NCBI GenBank assembly: GCA_016800925.1
Contig: JABCPU010000010.1
Coordinates: forward strand, 186,001-250,000
Length of the DNA: 64,000 nt
Source: Suillus spraguei
Lineage: Eukaryota > Basidiomycota > Agaricomycetes > Boletales > Suillaceae
Direction: 5' to 3'
Shown piece after piece: positions 11,333-21,780 of the stretch. The position numbers were made by a program, and so were the translations under genes. The notes beneath the pieces were generated by a model. It made no database searches. It was not told the origin of the DNA and saw only the letters and a program-made list of their open reading frames with translations. Every line of letters starts with the position of its first letter. Position 1 is the first letter of the stretch.

Positions 11333-12100
11333 TCAGTGTTGCTCCTTATTTCCATTTGTAAAGACCAAGATGTCATCGATGTAGACAACGACTGTCTTTC
11401 CATCAATGAGATCTCTAAATATTTCATTCATCATGGTCTGGAAAGTTGCTGGAGAATTTGTTAACCCGAAATACATTACGGTTGGTTCATGGTGACCAAA
11501 AGGCGTTTTGAAGGCTGCCTTCCACTCGTCTCCTTCTTTCATCCGAATATTATTGTATCCCCATCGTACATCCATTTTAGAGTACATTGTGGCACCAGTT
11601 AAAGCATCAATTAGATCTTGAGATCTCAGTAAAGGGTACGCATTTTTAACCGTTTTCTCATTGAGCTTTCTATAGTCCATTACTGGTCGTAATTTGCCAT
11701 CTTTTTTGGCCACAAAGAAGAAAGGTGCTGCAACAGGAGACTGTGAATCTCTAATACGTCCTAATGCAGTTTCGGCTTTTAACCAATCTTTCAGTGTGTC
11801 CATTTCTTTGGGTGATAAAGGATATGGTTTTGCATTCGGTGGAAGATCATTCTCATCTTTGAGATCTATCGCATGATCCCATTTCTTTCTTTCAGGAAAT
11901 CTCTTTGATTCTTCTTCTGAGAATACACCCAGGTAATCATGAAGCCAGTCTGGAACCATTTCTTCTACAGACTTTTTCTTCTTAGTAGCTTCCTCTGCTA
12001 CTTTTTGTTCTGTGGCGATAGAAGCTTTGTATCTAATCCATTCATTCTTTGGACTATCTTCATCTTCGATTTCCTCAACCATCACCCTCTTCTTCGCCAT
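11333..12100 (-). pseudogene. Gypsy reverse transcriptase (part of a broken pol)
   Basis: It contains the RT palm and fingers: LRPVMDYRKLNEKT, SKMDVRWGYNNIRM (motif A aspartate) and VVYIDDILVF (YIDD box). The frame stops at a TGA after NKEQH where family members have arginine. The remaining RT thumb continues in the same frame below it (11330-11075), including a second TGA inside the NFY-RF motif. Confidence 0.9.
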
Positions 12101-12729
12101 GCCTTCATCGTCATCTTTTCTTCCATGGGAATCAGATCTGGCAAGTCACCCTGTTTTTGGGTTTTTCGTTTTTCTCTATTTTTTTGTCTTTTTTCTTTTT
12201 TAGTCTCACATTTGACTGGGCATCGTGTAAGAGCAAATCGTCCTGCGTTCCAATCAATCTCCGGATTATGATACCTTAGCCAATCTATACCGATAATAAC
12301 ATCATCACTTCCTAGATCTGTAACCATGAAAGCTGCTTTATCTTCTTCATGATCTCCAATCTTTAATCCTATTTCAGCGAATCTTGTCATAGCTCCGGCG
12401 GCATTTAAGGAACCATCAATGTTCTTGACTGGTATGGGACGCAATAATTTACGACACCAGACATCATTGTTCTTTACAAATCTTTCACTTATAAATAATG
12501 TTGATGCACCACAACCCACAAGTGCTTTTATGTCTGCTTGTCTGTTCTTTCCTTTCAGTGTAATCGGAATATAAAAATGCTCTGATTTGGATCGTATATA
12601 CACTTCTGTTACATCTGAAAAACTAGAAAGAATAGAGAATCGATTGTTCGGGTCTAGGTCTGCAGACTCTGACTTCAACCCTTCTAAAAACCCTTGCCTT
12701 CTTTGGAGGATAACCAGTCCTTGAACCAT
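12082..12729 (-). pseudogene. Gypsy retropepsin region, active site lost
   Basis: This frame overlaps the end of gag by 46 nt in the -1 frame. It resembles the retroviral-type aspartic protease of Gypsy elements (ADIKALV, TLFISERFVKNN, VIIGIDWLRYHNPEIDW). The catalytic D-S/T-G-A motif reads GCGAST, so the catalytic aspartate is glycine here. The frame ends at 12082, where the RT frame (12100) takes over in another phase, which needs one more shift or reflects an indel. Confidence 0.8.
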
Positions 12730-13721
12730 TTAGGCGTGGTTTCTTCTTCGGCAGACGATGCCTTCACTTGCGCTGGTTTCGGCGCTTCTTTACAGTTCCT
12801 AGCCATGTGGCCTTCTCCACCGCATCTGTAACATTTGAAAGCACCAGGCTTTCCTTGCGGTTTGGGGGCATTCTTTTGCCTTCCAGAGTCGACATCCATA
12901 GTGTCACTGTTACTGGGTCTGGCCCTTGATGAAGAAGGAACTCCACTGTTAGACTTGGGAGTCCACCAGGTGTTTTGCTTCTTCTCTGCGTCCAACTCTT
13001 CAAAGTTTTGCCCAATTTCTACTGCTCTTTCGACCAATTTATTGAAAGTGTTCTTGTCTTTGAGCGCAACATGAGCGAGTTGTTCTTTGATCCAGGTTTG
13101 TAAACCAGATCGGAGTTTGAGGTGGAGGTCGTAGTCGGAGAAGTTTGTGAATACCGACTTTTGTTTGAAGGATGCAACATATTCTGGAACAGAACTAGAT
13201 CCTTGCCTAAGGGTCTCTAATTCTCTGATGGCCTTCGCTTCTTTGTTCTCATCTTTAAACATGCGTGAGAACTCCTCTAAGAAGTCTTGGAAGTCCAATT
13301 CTCCTGCAGCTTGTTTTTTAATGTAAGGTTCTGCACATTTTCCAGCATTTCCCTTAAGATAAGACAACATTAAGCTGAGATGTTGTTGTTGCGTTGCGTT
13401 GGGATATTGTGTGAGGTAAAGGGATACTTGTGCCAAGAATGTTTCAATGTCGATGGAGTCTTTTCCTCCAGTGAACTCTGTTGGCTTCGCAATTTTGGGA
13501 GCTCCTCCTGTTGATGTAGGTTTTGCTTCTAGTTCATCAATTCTTTCCCTATATTGACGAAGTTCTTCGTGGAGTTTTTCATTCTGGTCTTGTAGGACAT
13601 TGTTCATATTCTTGAGTCTTTGAACTTGCTCTTGGACTGGAGCAATCGCAACATTGATAGCATTTGCGATATACTCAGCCAAAGCTTGTTCATTGTGAAT
13701 GGTAGTGGCGGGAGCAGACAT
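12684..13721 (-). CDS. Gypsy gag (capsid and nucleocapsid)
   Basis: 345 residues. A predicted coiled coil (about residues 25-70) precedes a retrotransposon gag domain (around FTGGKDSIDIETFLAQVSLY to the TLRQGSSSVPEYVASF block), then a basic/serine-rich linker and one CCHC zinc knuckle, CYRCGGEGHMARNC. It is an uninterrupted frame. It ends at a TAG directly preceded by the heptamer GGGTTTT, and the protease frame overlaps it in -1. Confidence 0.93.
   Translation of the reverse strand: MSAPATTIHNEQALAEYIANAINVAIAPVQEQVQRLKNMNNVLQDQNEKLHEELRQYRERIDELEAKPTSTGGAPKIAKPTEFTGGKDSIDIETFLAQVSLYLTQYPNATQQQHLSLMLSYLKGNAGKCAEPYIKKQAAGELDFQDFLEEFSRMFKDENKEAKAIRELETLRQGSSSVPEYVASFKQKSVFTNFSDYDLHLKLRSGLQTWIKEQLAHVALKDKNTFNKLVERAVEIGQNFEELDAEKKQNTWWTPKSNSGVPSSSRARPSNSDTMDVDSGRQKNAPKPQGKPGAFKCYRCGGEGHMARNCKEAPKPAQVKASSAEEETTPKWFKDWLSSKEGKGF
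12687..12693 (-). promoter_or_regulatory. Putative -1 ribosomal frameshift heptamer GGGTTTT
   Basis: On the minus strand the last gag codons read AAG GGT TTT TAG. The string G GGT TTT fits the X XXY YYZ slip pattern. A -1 slip bypasses the TAG and enters the protease frame (GGG TTT TTA GAA). No downstream pseudoknot was evaluated. Confidence 0.5.
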
Positions 13722-14499
13722 AGTACCAGATGTTTTCTGGAACCTGATTTACTGATGTCTGTGGTTGACTAGTCGTAACGGTCAACCCGAATAGGAAAGA
13801 TGGTGAAAAGGAGATGGGAAAAGAAGTATGTAAATGGAAAACTGAGCGGTCCCCGATATCTGATCGGATCTACCATGTACTCAGGTCCTAAAGGGTTCTT
13901 TAATCAACCCAACTAGGCGCTTCCCTATTTACTAACTAGGAAAACTATAGTAAAGGTTTTTGTGATCTTCCAAGTGGGAAAAGTTATCTCGAGGGACACG
14001 GTGCTCTTCCAGCTGAAGCTTACAAGTGACCAGTCTATCTTGAACAACGAGGCAATTCCACTAAATACTTAGAAGAAGACTAGACCTTCTATCGTATGAA
14101 AAGAAACTATCGTAAAAGGAAATTATCATAGAGCTCAGCAGGCAGGGTCTTGGGCCAGCACTGAGGTCACAGATCGAACACCTAATGTTGCTCGTCCACC
14201 GTCTACTAGCAGCAGCAATGTAAGGCTGGGCCTGGTAAAGGTCTACTAACTACAAAAGACTATTGGTAGAAATGCGCTCAAAATGAGCAAAGAGGAGAAG
14301 AAAGATCGCGACTTTTTAGGGTCAGGCAAGACAAAACGTTTTGTACTGGTCTGCAAGTGCGAGTGCCTTTACAGACGCGTACAGAAAGATGATAAGAGAC
14401 TTCTAAGAATCGTCTACAACAGTACTATTGTTGAAGAGGAGTCCAGAAGAAAGATATGCAGCGGTATGCGAGTTGGAGTCCCCTAGAGTTCAAACCTAA

Positions 14500-14974
14500 T
14501 GTCACAACCCACAAACGAATTAATGCAAGGGCAGAGACTAGGACTCAAACTAAGGTTATCACAAGGAGAAAGAGGAGCAAGGACATCTTGGATTGCTACA
14601 GTTGTAGATACAAGAGGTTTGAACTAAAGAACTACTACAGCGAAACTAGCTAACTATATACACATATTGAAACTGAGATATAAACTGAGTTTGAAACTAC
14701 TAGCCAATCATAAAATAGAAACGAGAATCGTATGATGTGATAGTTGTGACATTGTTATGACATCATATTCTAGAAGGTTCTAAGATCACATGATACTATC
14801 TTATCTTATCTTATCCAATAGCATCATAAAAGATCTCTTCATCTTCATCAGGAAGTTCAGTTATAGAAGCGGTTATAGGGATTTCGATGGAGTTTGTGTT
14901 TGTCTTAGCGCTGGGTTTAGACGCTTTAGGGAAATTGAGAAAAGAGTAATGATTTGTATTTGGAATTCGTGACA
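14500..14974 (-). repeat. Gypsy 5' LTR (minus orientation)
   Basis: 475 bp partner of the LTR at 8433-8907 and upstream of gag on the minus strand, so it carries the element's promoter. The leader between this LTR and gag (13722-14499, about 780 bp) holds no convincing ORF. Confidence 0.95.
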
Positions 14975-15796
14975 ACACCGTACCGACTGCCGCACCACAT
15001 TCCACATACCAATGTCCTCCCATGTCCTTGCCGCATCTGCATAGCTCCATTTGGTGCGTTGTTTGTTTTATGTTCGTTATCACTGATTCTACAGCGAGCC
15101 TTATTACATGTTGCCTTGTGCTGCAGCGCCTCGCACTATGTTTACTTACAGCGGTTACTACACTCCAGCACTACTGATCTCGCCTAGAGTATTCTGAGTA
15201 CATACAATTTAGGATATAAGCACTGCATACCCCGCATGATACAAGTACCTGATTTTACACCATTGCACGTACTATAGGTCAGGATTATTGTCTAGCTCTG
15301 GATCTACCCAGTAGTGGACATAGTCCTTAAAGTTCTTTATCGCTCATTAATCTATCACGCTCATTCTCTGTTACCACTGGACTTTTGACTGTTACTTTGA
15401 CTGAACTTCTCACACACCGCTACTTTACTGCTGAAAGTACCGCGGACTTCTTTACTGTTTCTTTGCACCGCTCACAACCTTACCACTACTGCTGATACCA
15501 TCGCTCAACATTGCTCGCTCAACGCAACTGTTACTGACCATATCTCACCACGGTAGCACCGCTACACACGACACTAGTTCCGGCAGTATCATCGCTGACC
15601 GCGGTAACTTACTGCTGACCTCGACGCTTCTTTTGCACATAAGTTAGACTCGAACTTGACCATACTAATAGGCATCCCCCTTTAGGGTCAAACACTCTTG
15701 TTCTTACAAGTGAAGCAGACTAGACAGAGTGCAAGACTCGCATACTAACTTAGGCCGTGGTTTATCTACAGCCCAGGTTAGGTTGTATCTTTACAC

Positions 15797-16229
15797 TGAG
15801 TCGAAAGGCCTGTAGTTTAGAGACAGCATAGAGCCAAGCACTGGTTGAGAAGGATTAGTTTGATGGCGCAGCTCATGCTTGGCCCATGCACCTGGCATCA
15901 ATGCTGACCGTCATCAATGAAAGGCCACTTTGGTCTTGCATGTGTCCCTTCAGCCCTTCGAGGGCAAAACACTGTCAAGGTTTGCCCCTCTGTACTTGGG
16001 GAAACCAACTACAAGTCTAAGCGCAAGTCAAACGACACAGAGAAGGTCACTAAAACTCACCTTCCATAACTCGGTTATACCCATGATGATGGTAGGGGAG
16101 AAAGATGCATTGAAGCCACTGGAGCTTATATGCAATGCACTTTAGGGGCTGCCACAGCCACGCCAGATAAGCAGCGCACCTGTTCTTTGGGAAAAACATG
16201 GTGTCTTAGTAAAATATAGAATAGGTTGC
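15797..16229. other. Non-coding stretch outside the inverted-repeat element
   Basis: No convincing gene or repeat; short frames here lack recognisable motifs. Confidence 0.4.
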
Positions 16230-16785
16230 AGACTTACTGTTTACCTACAACTATGAACATCAACTCAGGTTTGCTGTTCTGGTATGAACGTCAACTCGGG
16301 TTTGCCATCCAGTTTATCTACAACTATGAACATCAGCTTGGGTTTGCTGTTTACCTACAACTATAAACGTCAAATCAGGTTTGCCGCTGTTCCATTATGA
16401 ACGTCAACTTGGGTTTGCTGTCCAGTTTACCTACAACTATGAATGTCAGCTTGGGTTTGCCGTTTACCTACAACTATGAAGGTCAGCTTGGGTTTGCTGT
16501 TTACCTACAACTATGAATGTCAACTCGGGTTTGCCATTCCATTTACCTACAACTATGAATGTCAACTTGGGTTTGCCATTCCATTTACCTACAACTATAA
16601 ATGTCAGCTCGGGTTTGCCGCTGTTCCAGTATGAACATCAGCTCGGGTTTTGACCGCCATATTTACCTACAACTATGAACATCAACTTGGGTTTGCCATT
16701 CACTTTACCTATAACTATGAATGTCAGCTCAGGTTTCTATCACCTGGTTTACTTACAACTATGAATGTCAGCCGCGAAGGATTGA
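16230..16785. repeat. Minisatellite A, unit built on ACCTACAACTATGAA
   Basis: About ten degenerate units of roughly 35-65 bp, each with a variant of TTTACCTACAACTATGAA, then a GTCAGCTYGGGTTTGCC block. Unit lengths vary. A frame runs through part of it (16443-16634) with a repeated peptide, but I do not think it is a gene. Confidence 0.85.
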
Positions 16786-16995
16786 CCTGGTGTCACTGTT
16801 GATGATTTGGCATCACCAGCAGGCATCGAGGTTGCTGAACGGATTGACCTGGTGTCACTGTTGATGATTTGGCATCACCAGCAGGCATCGAGGTTGCTGA
16901 ACGGATTGACCTGGTGTCACTGTTGGTGATTTGGCACCACCAGCAGGTGTGAGGTTGCTGAATGGATTGACCTGGTGTCACTGTTGGTTTTGTCA
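16783..16995. repeat. Minisatellite B, about 62 bp unit, 3-4 copies
   Basis: Units start GGATTGACCTGGTGTCACTG and run to GAGGTTGCTGAA. The first two full units are nearly identical, so the array is fairly young. Unit unrelated to those on either side. Confidence 0.9.
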
Positions 16996-17024
16996 CATTC
17001 TTTGCAGATGTCTCCAGAGGAAGG

Positions 17025-17345
17025 AATACTGACCTGGTTGAAATATGTTCAACATTCATCACATTCTTTGTGGATGTCTCCAGGAAAGGAATACTAAGGA
17101 GATATGTTCAACATTCATCGCATTCTTTGCGGACATCTCCAGAGATTGATGGAATACTAACCTGGTTGAAGATACATATGTTCAACATTCGTTGCATTCT
17201 TTGCAGATGTCTCCAGGAAAGGAATACTGAGCAAGGTGATTAAAAATCACCAAATGAAATATGTAAGGAAAGACTTGCCTTCAGACTGCACTTGTTCAAC
17301 ATTTGTCACATTCTTTGCAGATGTCTTGAGGGAAAGGGATGAAAG
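17025..17345. repeat. Minisatellite C, unit with TTCAACATTC and CATTCTTTGCAGATG
   Basis: Five degenerate units with TTCAACATTCRTC, ACATTCTTTG(C/T)(A/G)GATGTCTCCAG, and GGAATACT. It starts directly after minisatellite B. Confidence 0.85.
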
Positions 17346-17367
17346 ACTGCATGTTACTACATAAGTT

Positions 17368-17470
17368 CGAGCTCAGCCAGCTAAGGGAGCTAAGTTGATC
17401 TAAGGTCGAGCTAAGTTGAGATTTGGGTGAGCTAAGTCAAGAGCTAAGTCAAGAGCTAAGTGAGGACTCA
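17368..17470. repeat. Short tandem repeat of GAGCTAAGT type
   Basis: Repeated GAGCTAAGT / AAGAGCTAAGTC blocks, the last of four different tandem arrays in a row. Confidence 0.75.
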
Positions 17471-18224
17471 CCAGTAAATGCATAAATTTTGGGGCGGCGG
17501 CAGCCTGCCGCTGCATCTACTACATTATTAGCTGAAGGATAGGTCAATTCATCTATTATGACACATATAATTACAATATATTACACAACAATGGGGGGCT
17601 TAAGTCAGCCTAGCATTCCTGAGCAGGTGCTGTCACTAAGACTGTGAGACTGAACCTAGGCATGACAGAATCAGAGCTGGCAGGCGGTATAGGACTATAC
17701 CAATATTGATATTCAATGTGTTCATCCAGGACGGTTCAACTTCAAAGCTTCAAGTTCAGGGCATCGGAGTGGTGACAAGGCGGCTGCCATCACAAAAAGA
17801 AGCGCTTAGTCAGCAAGCACTTAAACTATGCGAGGTTTCCTCTCACTGGGAACCCAATTTATGCTGTTTACCTTGACCATGTAAAGTCCATGGTTTAAGT
17901 TGATTTAAACCACAGAATTTACCCTCTGAGTTCAAATCTCTTCCTGACCCATCGCAGCTGCCCAAGTTTAAATTTGAACCCTCATCTGGTGTCTATCCAA
18001 ACTCAAACATGACTCATTTCCAACCAGAGGCTGATGTGGCTTTATTGGCCGTGAAGCCTGTGGTTTTATTTCCATATTTCAATCCCCCGCTTTGTCCATA
18101 TCAATTTTCCTACTGCAAATGGTTCACCTGAACCTTTGGTATCACCAATAATACTGTCATCTTTTGACATTGATGGAGAAAAACCACAGGTATTTGTCCT
18201 TTGTGGGAACTGCTTATCATCTGA
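17471..18224. other. No gene seen
   Basis: AT-rich sequence between the minisatellites and the phosphotransferase-like remnant. It probably includes the 5' part or promoter of that gene, but no start could be fixed. Confidence 0.35.
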
Positions 18225-19028
18225 ATGGATCTTCAGTGCTATTCCTTACATGTAACCACCGTCGACATTGAATCCCCTCACTTTTCACCTGATGAAATTT
18301 TGGGCTTGGTACAATCAGTACCATCAAATTCATCTGAGGTCATGGTGTACAAGGTTACCTCCGACACCATTGTCAAAGTGCACATGTCTGTCGATGAATC
18401 CGTTACGGAAGCACTCAACTTGAGCATGATTAAGACTATGACCACTATTCCTGTCCCTGAAGTGCAAGAAGTAGTTTGTCAATGCCACAACTACCATGCA
18501 CTACTTGGTCATGGAGTACCTCAATGGTGAGACATTAGACAGTTGTTGGAATAGTATTACATTCTTCTCCAAGCTTCGCATTGCTTGGACCCTGCGCAGT
18601 TACATTGCTCAGCTTCGCTGTCTGTGGAGAGCTGTTCCAGGGACTCTCAATGGCACCTTGTGCATGGCACTACTCTTCACTGATTATGGCGCCGGCCCAT
18701 TCATATCTTATGATGACTTGATGGCATGGTTTAACCACGAGCTCGATGTATCTCAGTGGATGAAGAAAGTGCCTCTCGATGCTCCCCGATTCGACAACTC
18801 ATGGCCGGTACTCTTTGCACACCGAGACTTGTGTCCCAGGAACATTTTGTTGGGGCACGACGGCAAATTGTATGTACTGGATTGGCATCTGGGTTTTACC
18901 CTGCTTGGTTTGAGTATGCCGGCATGGTCTCTGACCAACACTTCAATTCACCATTATGGGATATTCTAGTCCCTTGGATCTCACATACCATTTCTAGTGA
19001 GTTGTTGCCAGTCAGAGGGCCATCGTAA
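18225..19028 (+). pseudogene. APH/protein kinase-like phosphotransferase, frameshifted
   Basis: Three overlapping plus-strand frames together resemble a fungal APH-family phosphotransferase. The first (18225-18490) has the N-lobe (VMVYKVTSDTIVKVHM, EALNLSMIKTMTTIPVPEV). The second (18496-18890) has LVMEYLNGETLDSCW, the catalytic loop FAHRDLCPRNILL (HxDxxxxN) and the metal aspartate in YVLDWH. The third continues as FYPAWFEYAGM near 18895-18990. Frame changes occur near 18490 and 18890; the first could be a missed intron, but the second, at a run of T, looks like an indel. Substrate unknown. Confidence 0.7.
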
Positions 19029-20710
19029 GATTAAATTGGCCTTCCACTGTAGTTCGTACATGAGGAACATTGGTTAGGCACTGGTATGAGTTTCTCATGT
19101 AGTACTTGATATGAGCACTATGAAATCAGCAGGATTAACATCAAGTACTACCATGAACAAACATAAGTAGAATGCCAGTGAAACGAAGAAACTAGCGCTG
19201 GCCTAAGTATAAGCGCAGCGTTAATCCTACTAAAGGCGCGAGTGAGATGTTCGACCCAAGAGGACTGCAGATAGAAGCAATTCCTTCTAAGTTAGTGCAA
19301 AGGAAACAATGAAGTACTAATATGGCAACGAGGATTCCGACTTCCGAGATTAGCGGCAGTAGCGGTATATTGGCAGTACTAGCGCGGTGTCAGCGGTACA
19401 CGCACGGTAAGGATAGCTGCAATGGTTAGCTAGTGAGAGCAAGAACAAAGTTACTTGTGCGAGACGAAAATGTTATAACTACCGGCGGTGCGGTAGCGGT
19501 AGCAGCAACTTCCGTATGAGCGGAAATGCAGATGAGAGAGAAAACAACCCAGCAAGATCACTGGCCACGGTCTGGTTACAAGTAGCGAAGTCGAAAGTCG
19601 CGTGGTACTTCGAACGGTAAAGTCACCGGCGGTTAAATCAATGAGCGAAGTTTGAACGGAGAAGAGTTCAAAGGCAAATAGATTGCGACTAGCGAGCATT
19701 TCGGATACTAAGTCCTAGTGAAGGGATGTAATGGGAAGTAAAAGTAATGGTATGTATGTTCAGTCCTTTTTAACATATGCAAGCACATACGAGATAGCTA
19801 TGCGAGTCTGGTAGCGAGAAAGAAAATAAACAGGGTACTTAATTATGAGGCGCACAGCGTGCAGCGGCCTCTTGAGATGTAAGGTAAATCCTGCCGTAGG
19901 TTTAGTAACGGCGGAAGCAAGGTAACTATGCACCAATGGATTCTAGACGGAATAGGACAGGACATGAGGGCATCGGCACGAGGATCCAGTAAGGGTTCAT
20001 GGGAGAAGAACAGTTCCGCCTTAGCGGAGCAAAAAGGCTATTTCGTCACTATAAGGAAACTCATCGGCTGCTGCCACAGACATTAACGAGACGCTTGTCG
20101 AAAACGGGGTTTTGATGGTCAGTGTGACTTTTCTCGCTACACTGGTTTTGTACTTTCTTACTTCTAGTCATAGGACCTGGATAGTTTTTAGCGGCCTGCA
20201 TCATGAACCTTTGTACCCTAATAGTCTTCATGTACTGGTCTTTGATGTAAATTCGGTTGAGGGCTCCCTCTGACACTTGTCTCATGTGAGGTCCTAGCTC
20301 AGGCTCCGAGTTTGTGTTCCAGGATGATGCAAAGATGACATTTCATATGACTGAGATAGGTCTGCACTCAATCTGCGATGAAATCTTGTTTGAGTCGATA
20401 GCTCAGGATAGAATGAAGAAAGAACCACCTTTCACACACTGCTCAGGCCAATATTTCATCTTTCAAATAATGCTTTTGAATCAACTTGCACTGGTTTAAG
20501 GCACTCGTATGATGAGTTTAGGGCAAGCGGGGTCCTCCAGCTCAATGCACAGAGGACTCGCAATCAATTTTAAACCAAGAAGTGACAGCTCTGTGGAGAA
20601 ACAAGAAAATACATATAGTAAAAAGTATGAATGTGTCGCTGTCTCAAAGAAATGCTAATTCACAAGCCACCTAGCGTCTGGTGACCGAATCAAACTGACT
20701 GAAGTAGAAT
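19029..20710. other. Unassigned repeat-like region with GCGGT clusters
   Basis: No gene seen. Between about 19330 and 19640 it has many GCGGTA / AGCGGT motifs, as do the arms of the inverted-repeat element at 3271-15796, so it may be the end of a related element. The downstream part to 20710 holds only short frames. Confidence 0.35.
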
Positions 20711-20791
20711 TTAATGCTATAGGGCTATTTTTTTTACAAAAAAAATATTAAGAAGAAAGAGGGGAAGCAATGTTGAGAGCTGTCAAACCAG

Positions 20792-21780
20792 TCACAGAGT
20801 TTGAGAACCGTGTATAAGGAGATGAAGCAGGTATGGGTGCTTGCGAATATACTTTTGGAATTCATCTGAGGACCAGCATCCTGCTGCCTGAATCAGCGCA
20901 GGTGCAACACCAGTCGAAGCTAAGGCGGTTGCACCACCGGCTCGCATTGAATGTCCAGATATTGACGGCAGGAAGAATCGCCGTAGGTACCACATAAACC
21001 AAGCTTGCATTGGGATCGTCCCTGAGGCCATGAGCCAGAGATGTGGATGGTACCGAAACCATGTGTCACGACTCATGACATACCGACGAAAAAGAGGTAG
21101 AGGGTCCAATAACAATTGTGTATCTGCCAGCAACAAAATCTCATATCCTTCACCCAGACTACTGCTTTTGTGGTGAGGTAAATTATAAGTTGCTGAAGTG
21201 TCGGTCAATGTGAGAGAGTGATGGAAAGCAACTTTGCAATAAGACTGATGTCTTTTTGTATTTGGCCAGCATAATTCTGCCAAACGTTGCAAGGTTTTGA
21301 AACCAGTGACAAGCATGGCTACAAATAGTATGTTGTCATGATCAGGACTATTGGCGAAGGCGTTAGACACAAGAACGAGGTCGGCAAGAGATAATGGTAG
21401 TTTGCATTTGATCGGTTTGGATAAACATCATTTACAACCTTTAAGTGTGTGCGTCACAAGAAGAGATGTTTGGATTGAACGTACATTTGGGAAATGAGAT
21501 TCCAGGCGATTAACGATTCCAGATAGATAAGAGTCGACCGAACGAGATTCGATGTGATGAGATAACCACACCACGAAGAAAGATAGTGTATCCTCAGTAG
21601 GTTCACTGGCCGGTCGTGTAGACGACAAAAATTCAGATAAGCGTTTAAGTGTGAATCATAGGTGGAAGCAGTGGTGTGTTCAATAGCAAAACCCAAAGCC
21701 AATGAGCGCTCAAAAAGCAAGCGCTCAGTAGTCCAAACTTCCCGAACAGGTTGTCTAGACTTGGTTGTTGCTGGAATCAT
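20792..21780 (-). pseudogene. DIRS copy 1 tyrosine recombinase, frameshifted
   Basis: It starts at ATG 21780 (MIPATTKSRQPVREVW), with the core-binding domain up to about 21454. The frame then shifts and continues as 21370-20792 with the catalytic Arg region (LVTGFKTLQRLAELCWPN), GHSMRAGGATALA (HxxR) and FQKYIRKHPYL (Tyr). At least one frameshift between 21500 and 21370 disrupts it. Copy 2 is the intact reference. Confidence 0.88.

Larger units (their letters stand above)
8433..14974 (-). mobile_element. Complete Gypsy (chromovirus) LTR retrotransposon, damaged coding part
   Basis: Two 475 bp LTRs (8433-8907 and 14500-14974) start TGTCAC and end GTGACA. A perfect 5 bp target duplication ACACC flanks them (8428-8432 and 14975-14979). 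Coding order on the minus strand is gag, protease, RT, RNase H, integrase, chromodomain, which defines a Gypsy chromovirus. A purine tract (AGAGAGGGGGTAA on the minus strand, 8908-8920) abuts the 3' LTR as a polypurine tract. I saw no tRNA-type primer site beginning TGG beside the 5' LTR. At least three in-frame TGA codons and several frame breaks make it non-autonomous. Confidence 0.96.
3271..15796. mobile_element. Long inverted-repeat DNA element, interrupted by three insertions
   Basis: The left arm (3271-3840, 5460-5644 and 7245-7436) matches the reverse complement of the right arm (8298-8432 and 14975-15796). Both arms begin GTGTAAAGATACAACCTAAC at the outside and end at CAATATGTTTGTTACA on the inside. 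Each arm is about 0.94 kb once the insertions are removed; the 7437-8297 centre is single copy. The uninterrupted parts of one arm give the pre-insertion sequence for the breaks in the other. Arm identity by eye is roughly 80-90 percent. No clear target duplication is seen; the flanks gcgagccg and tgagtcga are only loosely alike. No transposase belonging to it is present, so it looks non-autonomous. Superfamily unknown. Confidence 0.8.

Noticed and set aside
14461..14499. tRNA-like or tRNA-primer site beside the 5' LTR
   Set aside because: It contains GAGTTCAAACC but no cloverleaf and no TGG next to the LTR.
16443..16634. Plus-strand frame with a repeated LGFAIPFTYNYE-type peptide
   Set aside because: It is a translation of minisatellite A; unit lengths vary and break the frame elsewhere.
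16793..17062. Minus-strand frame through minisatellites B and C
   Set aside because: Repeat-derived, no gene context.
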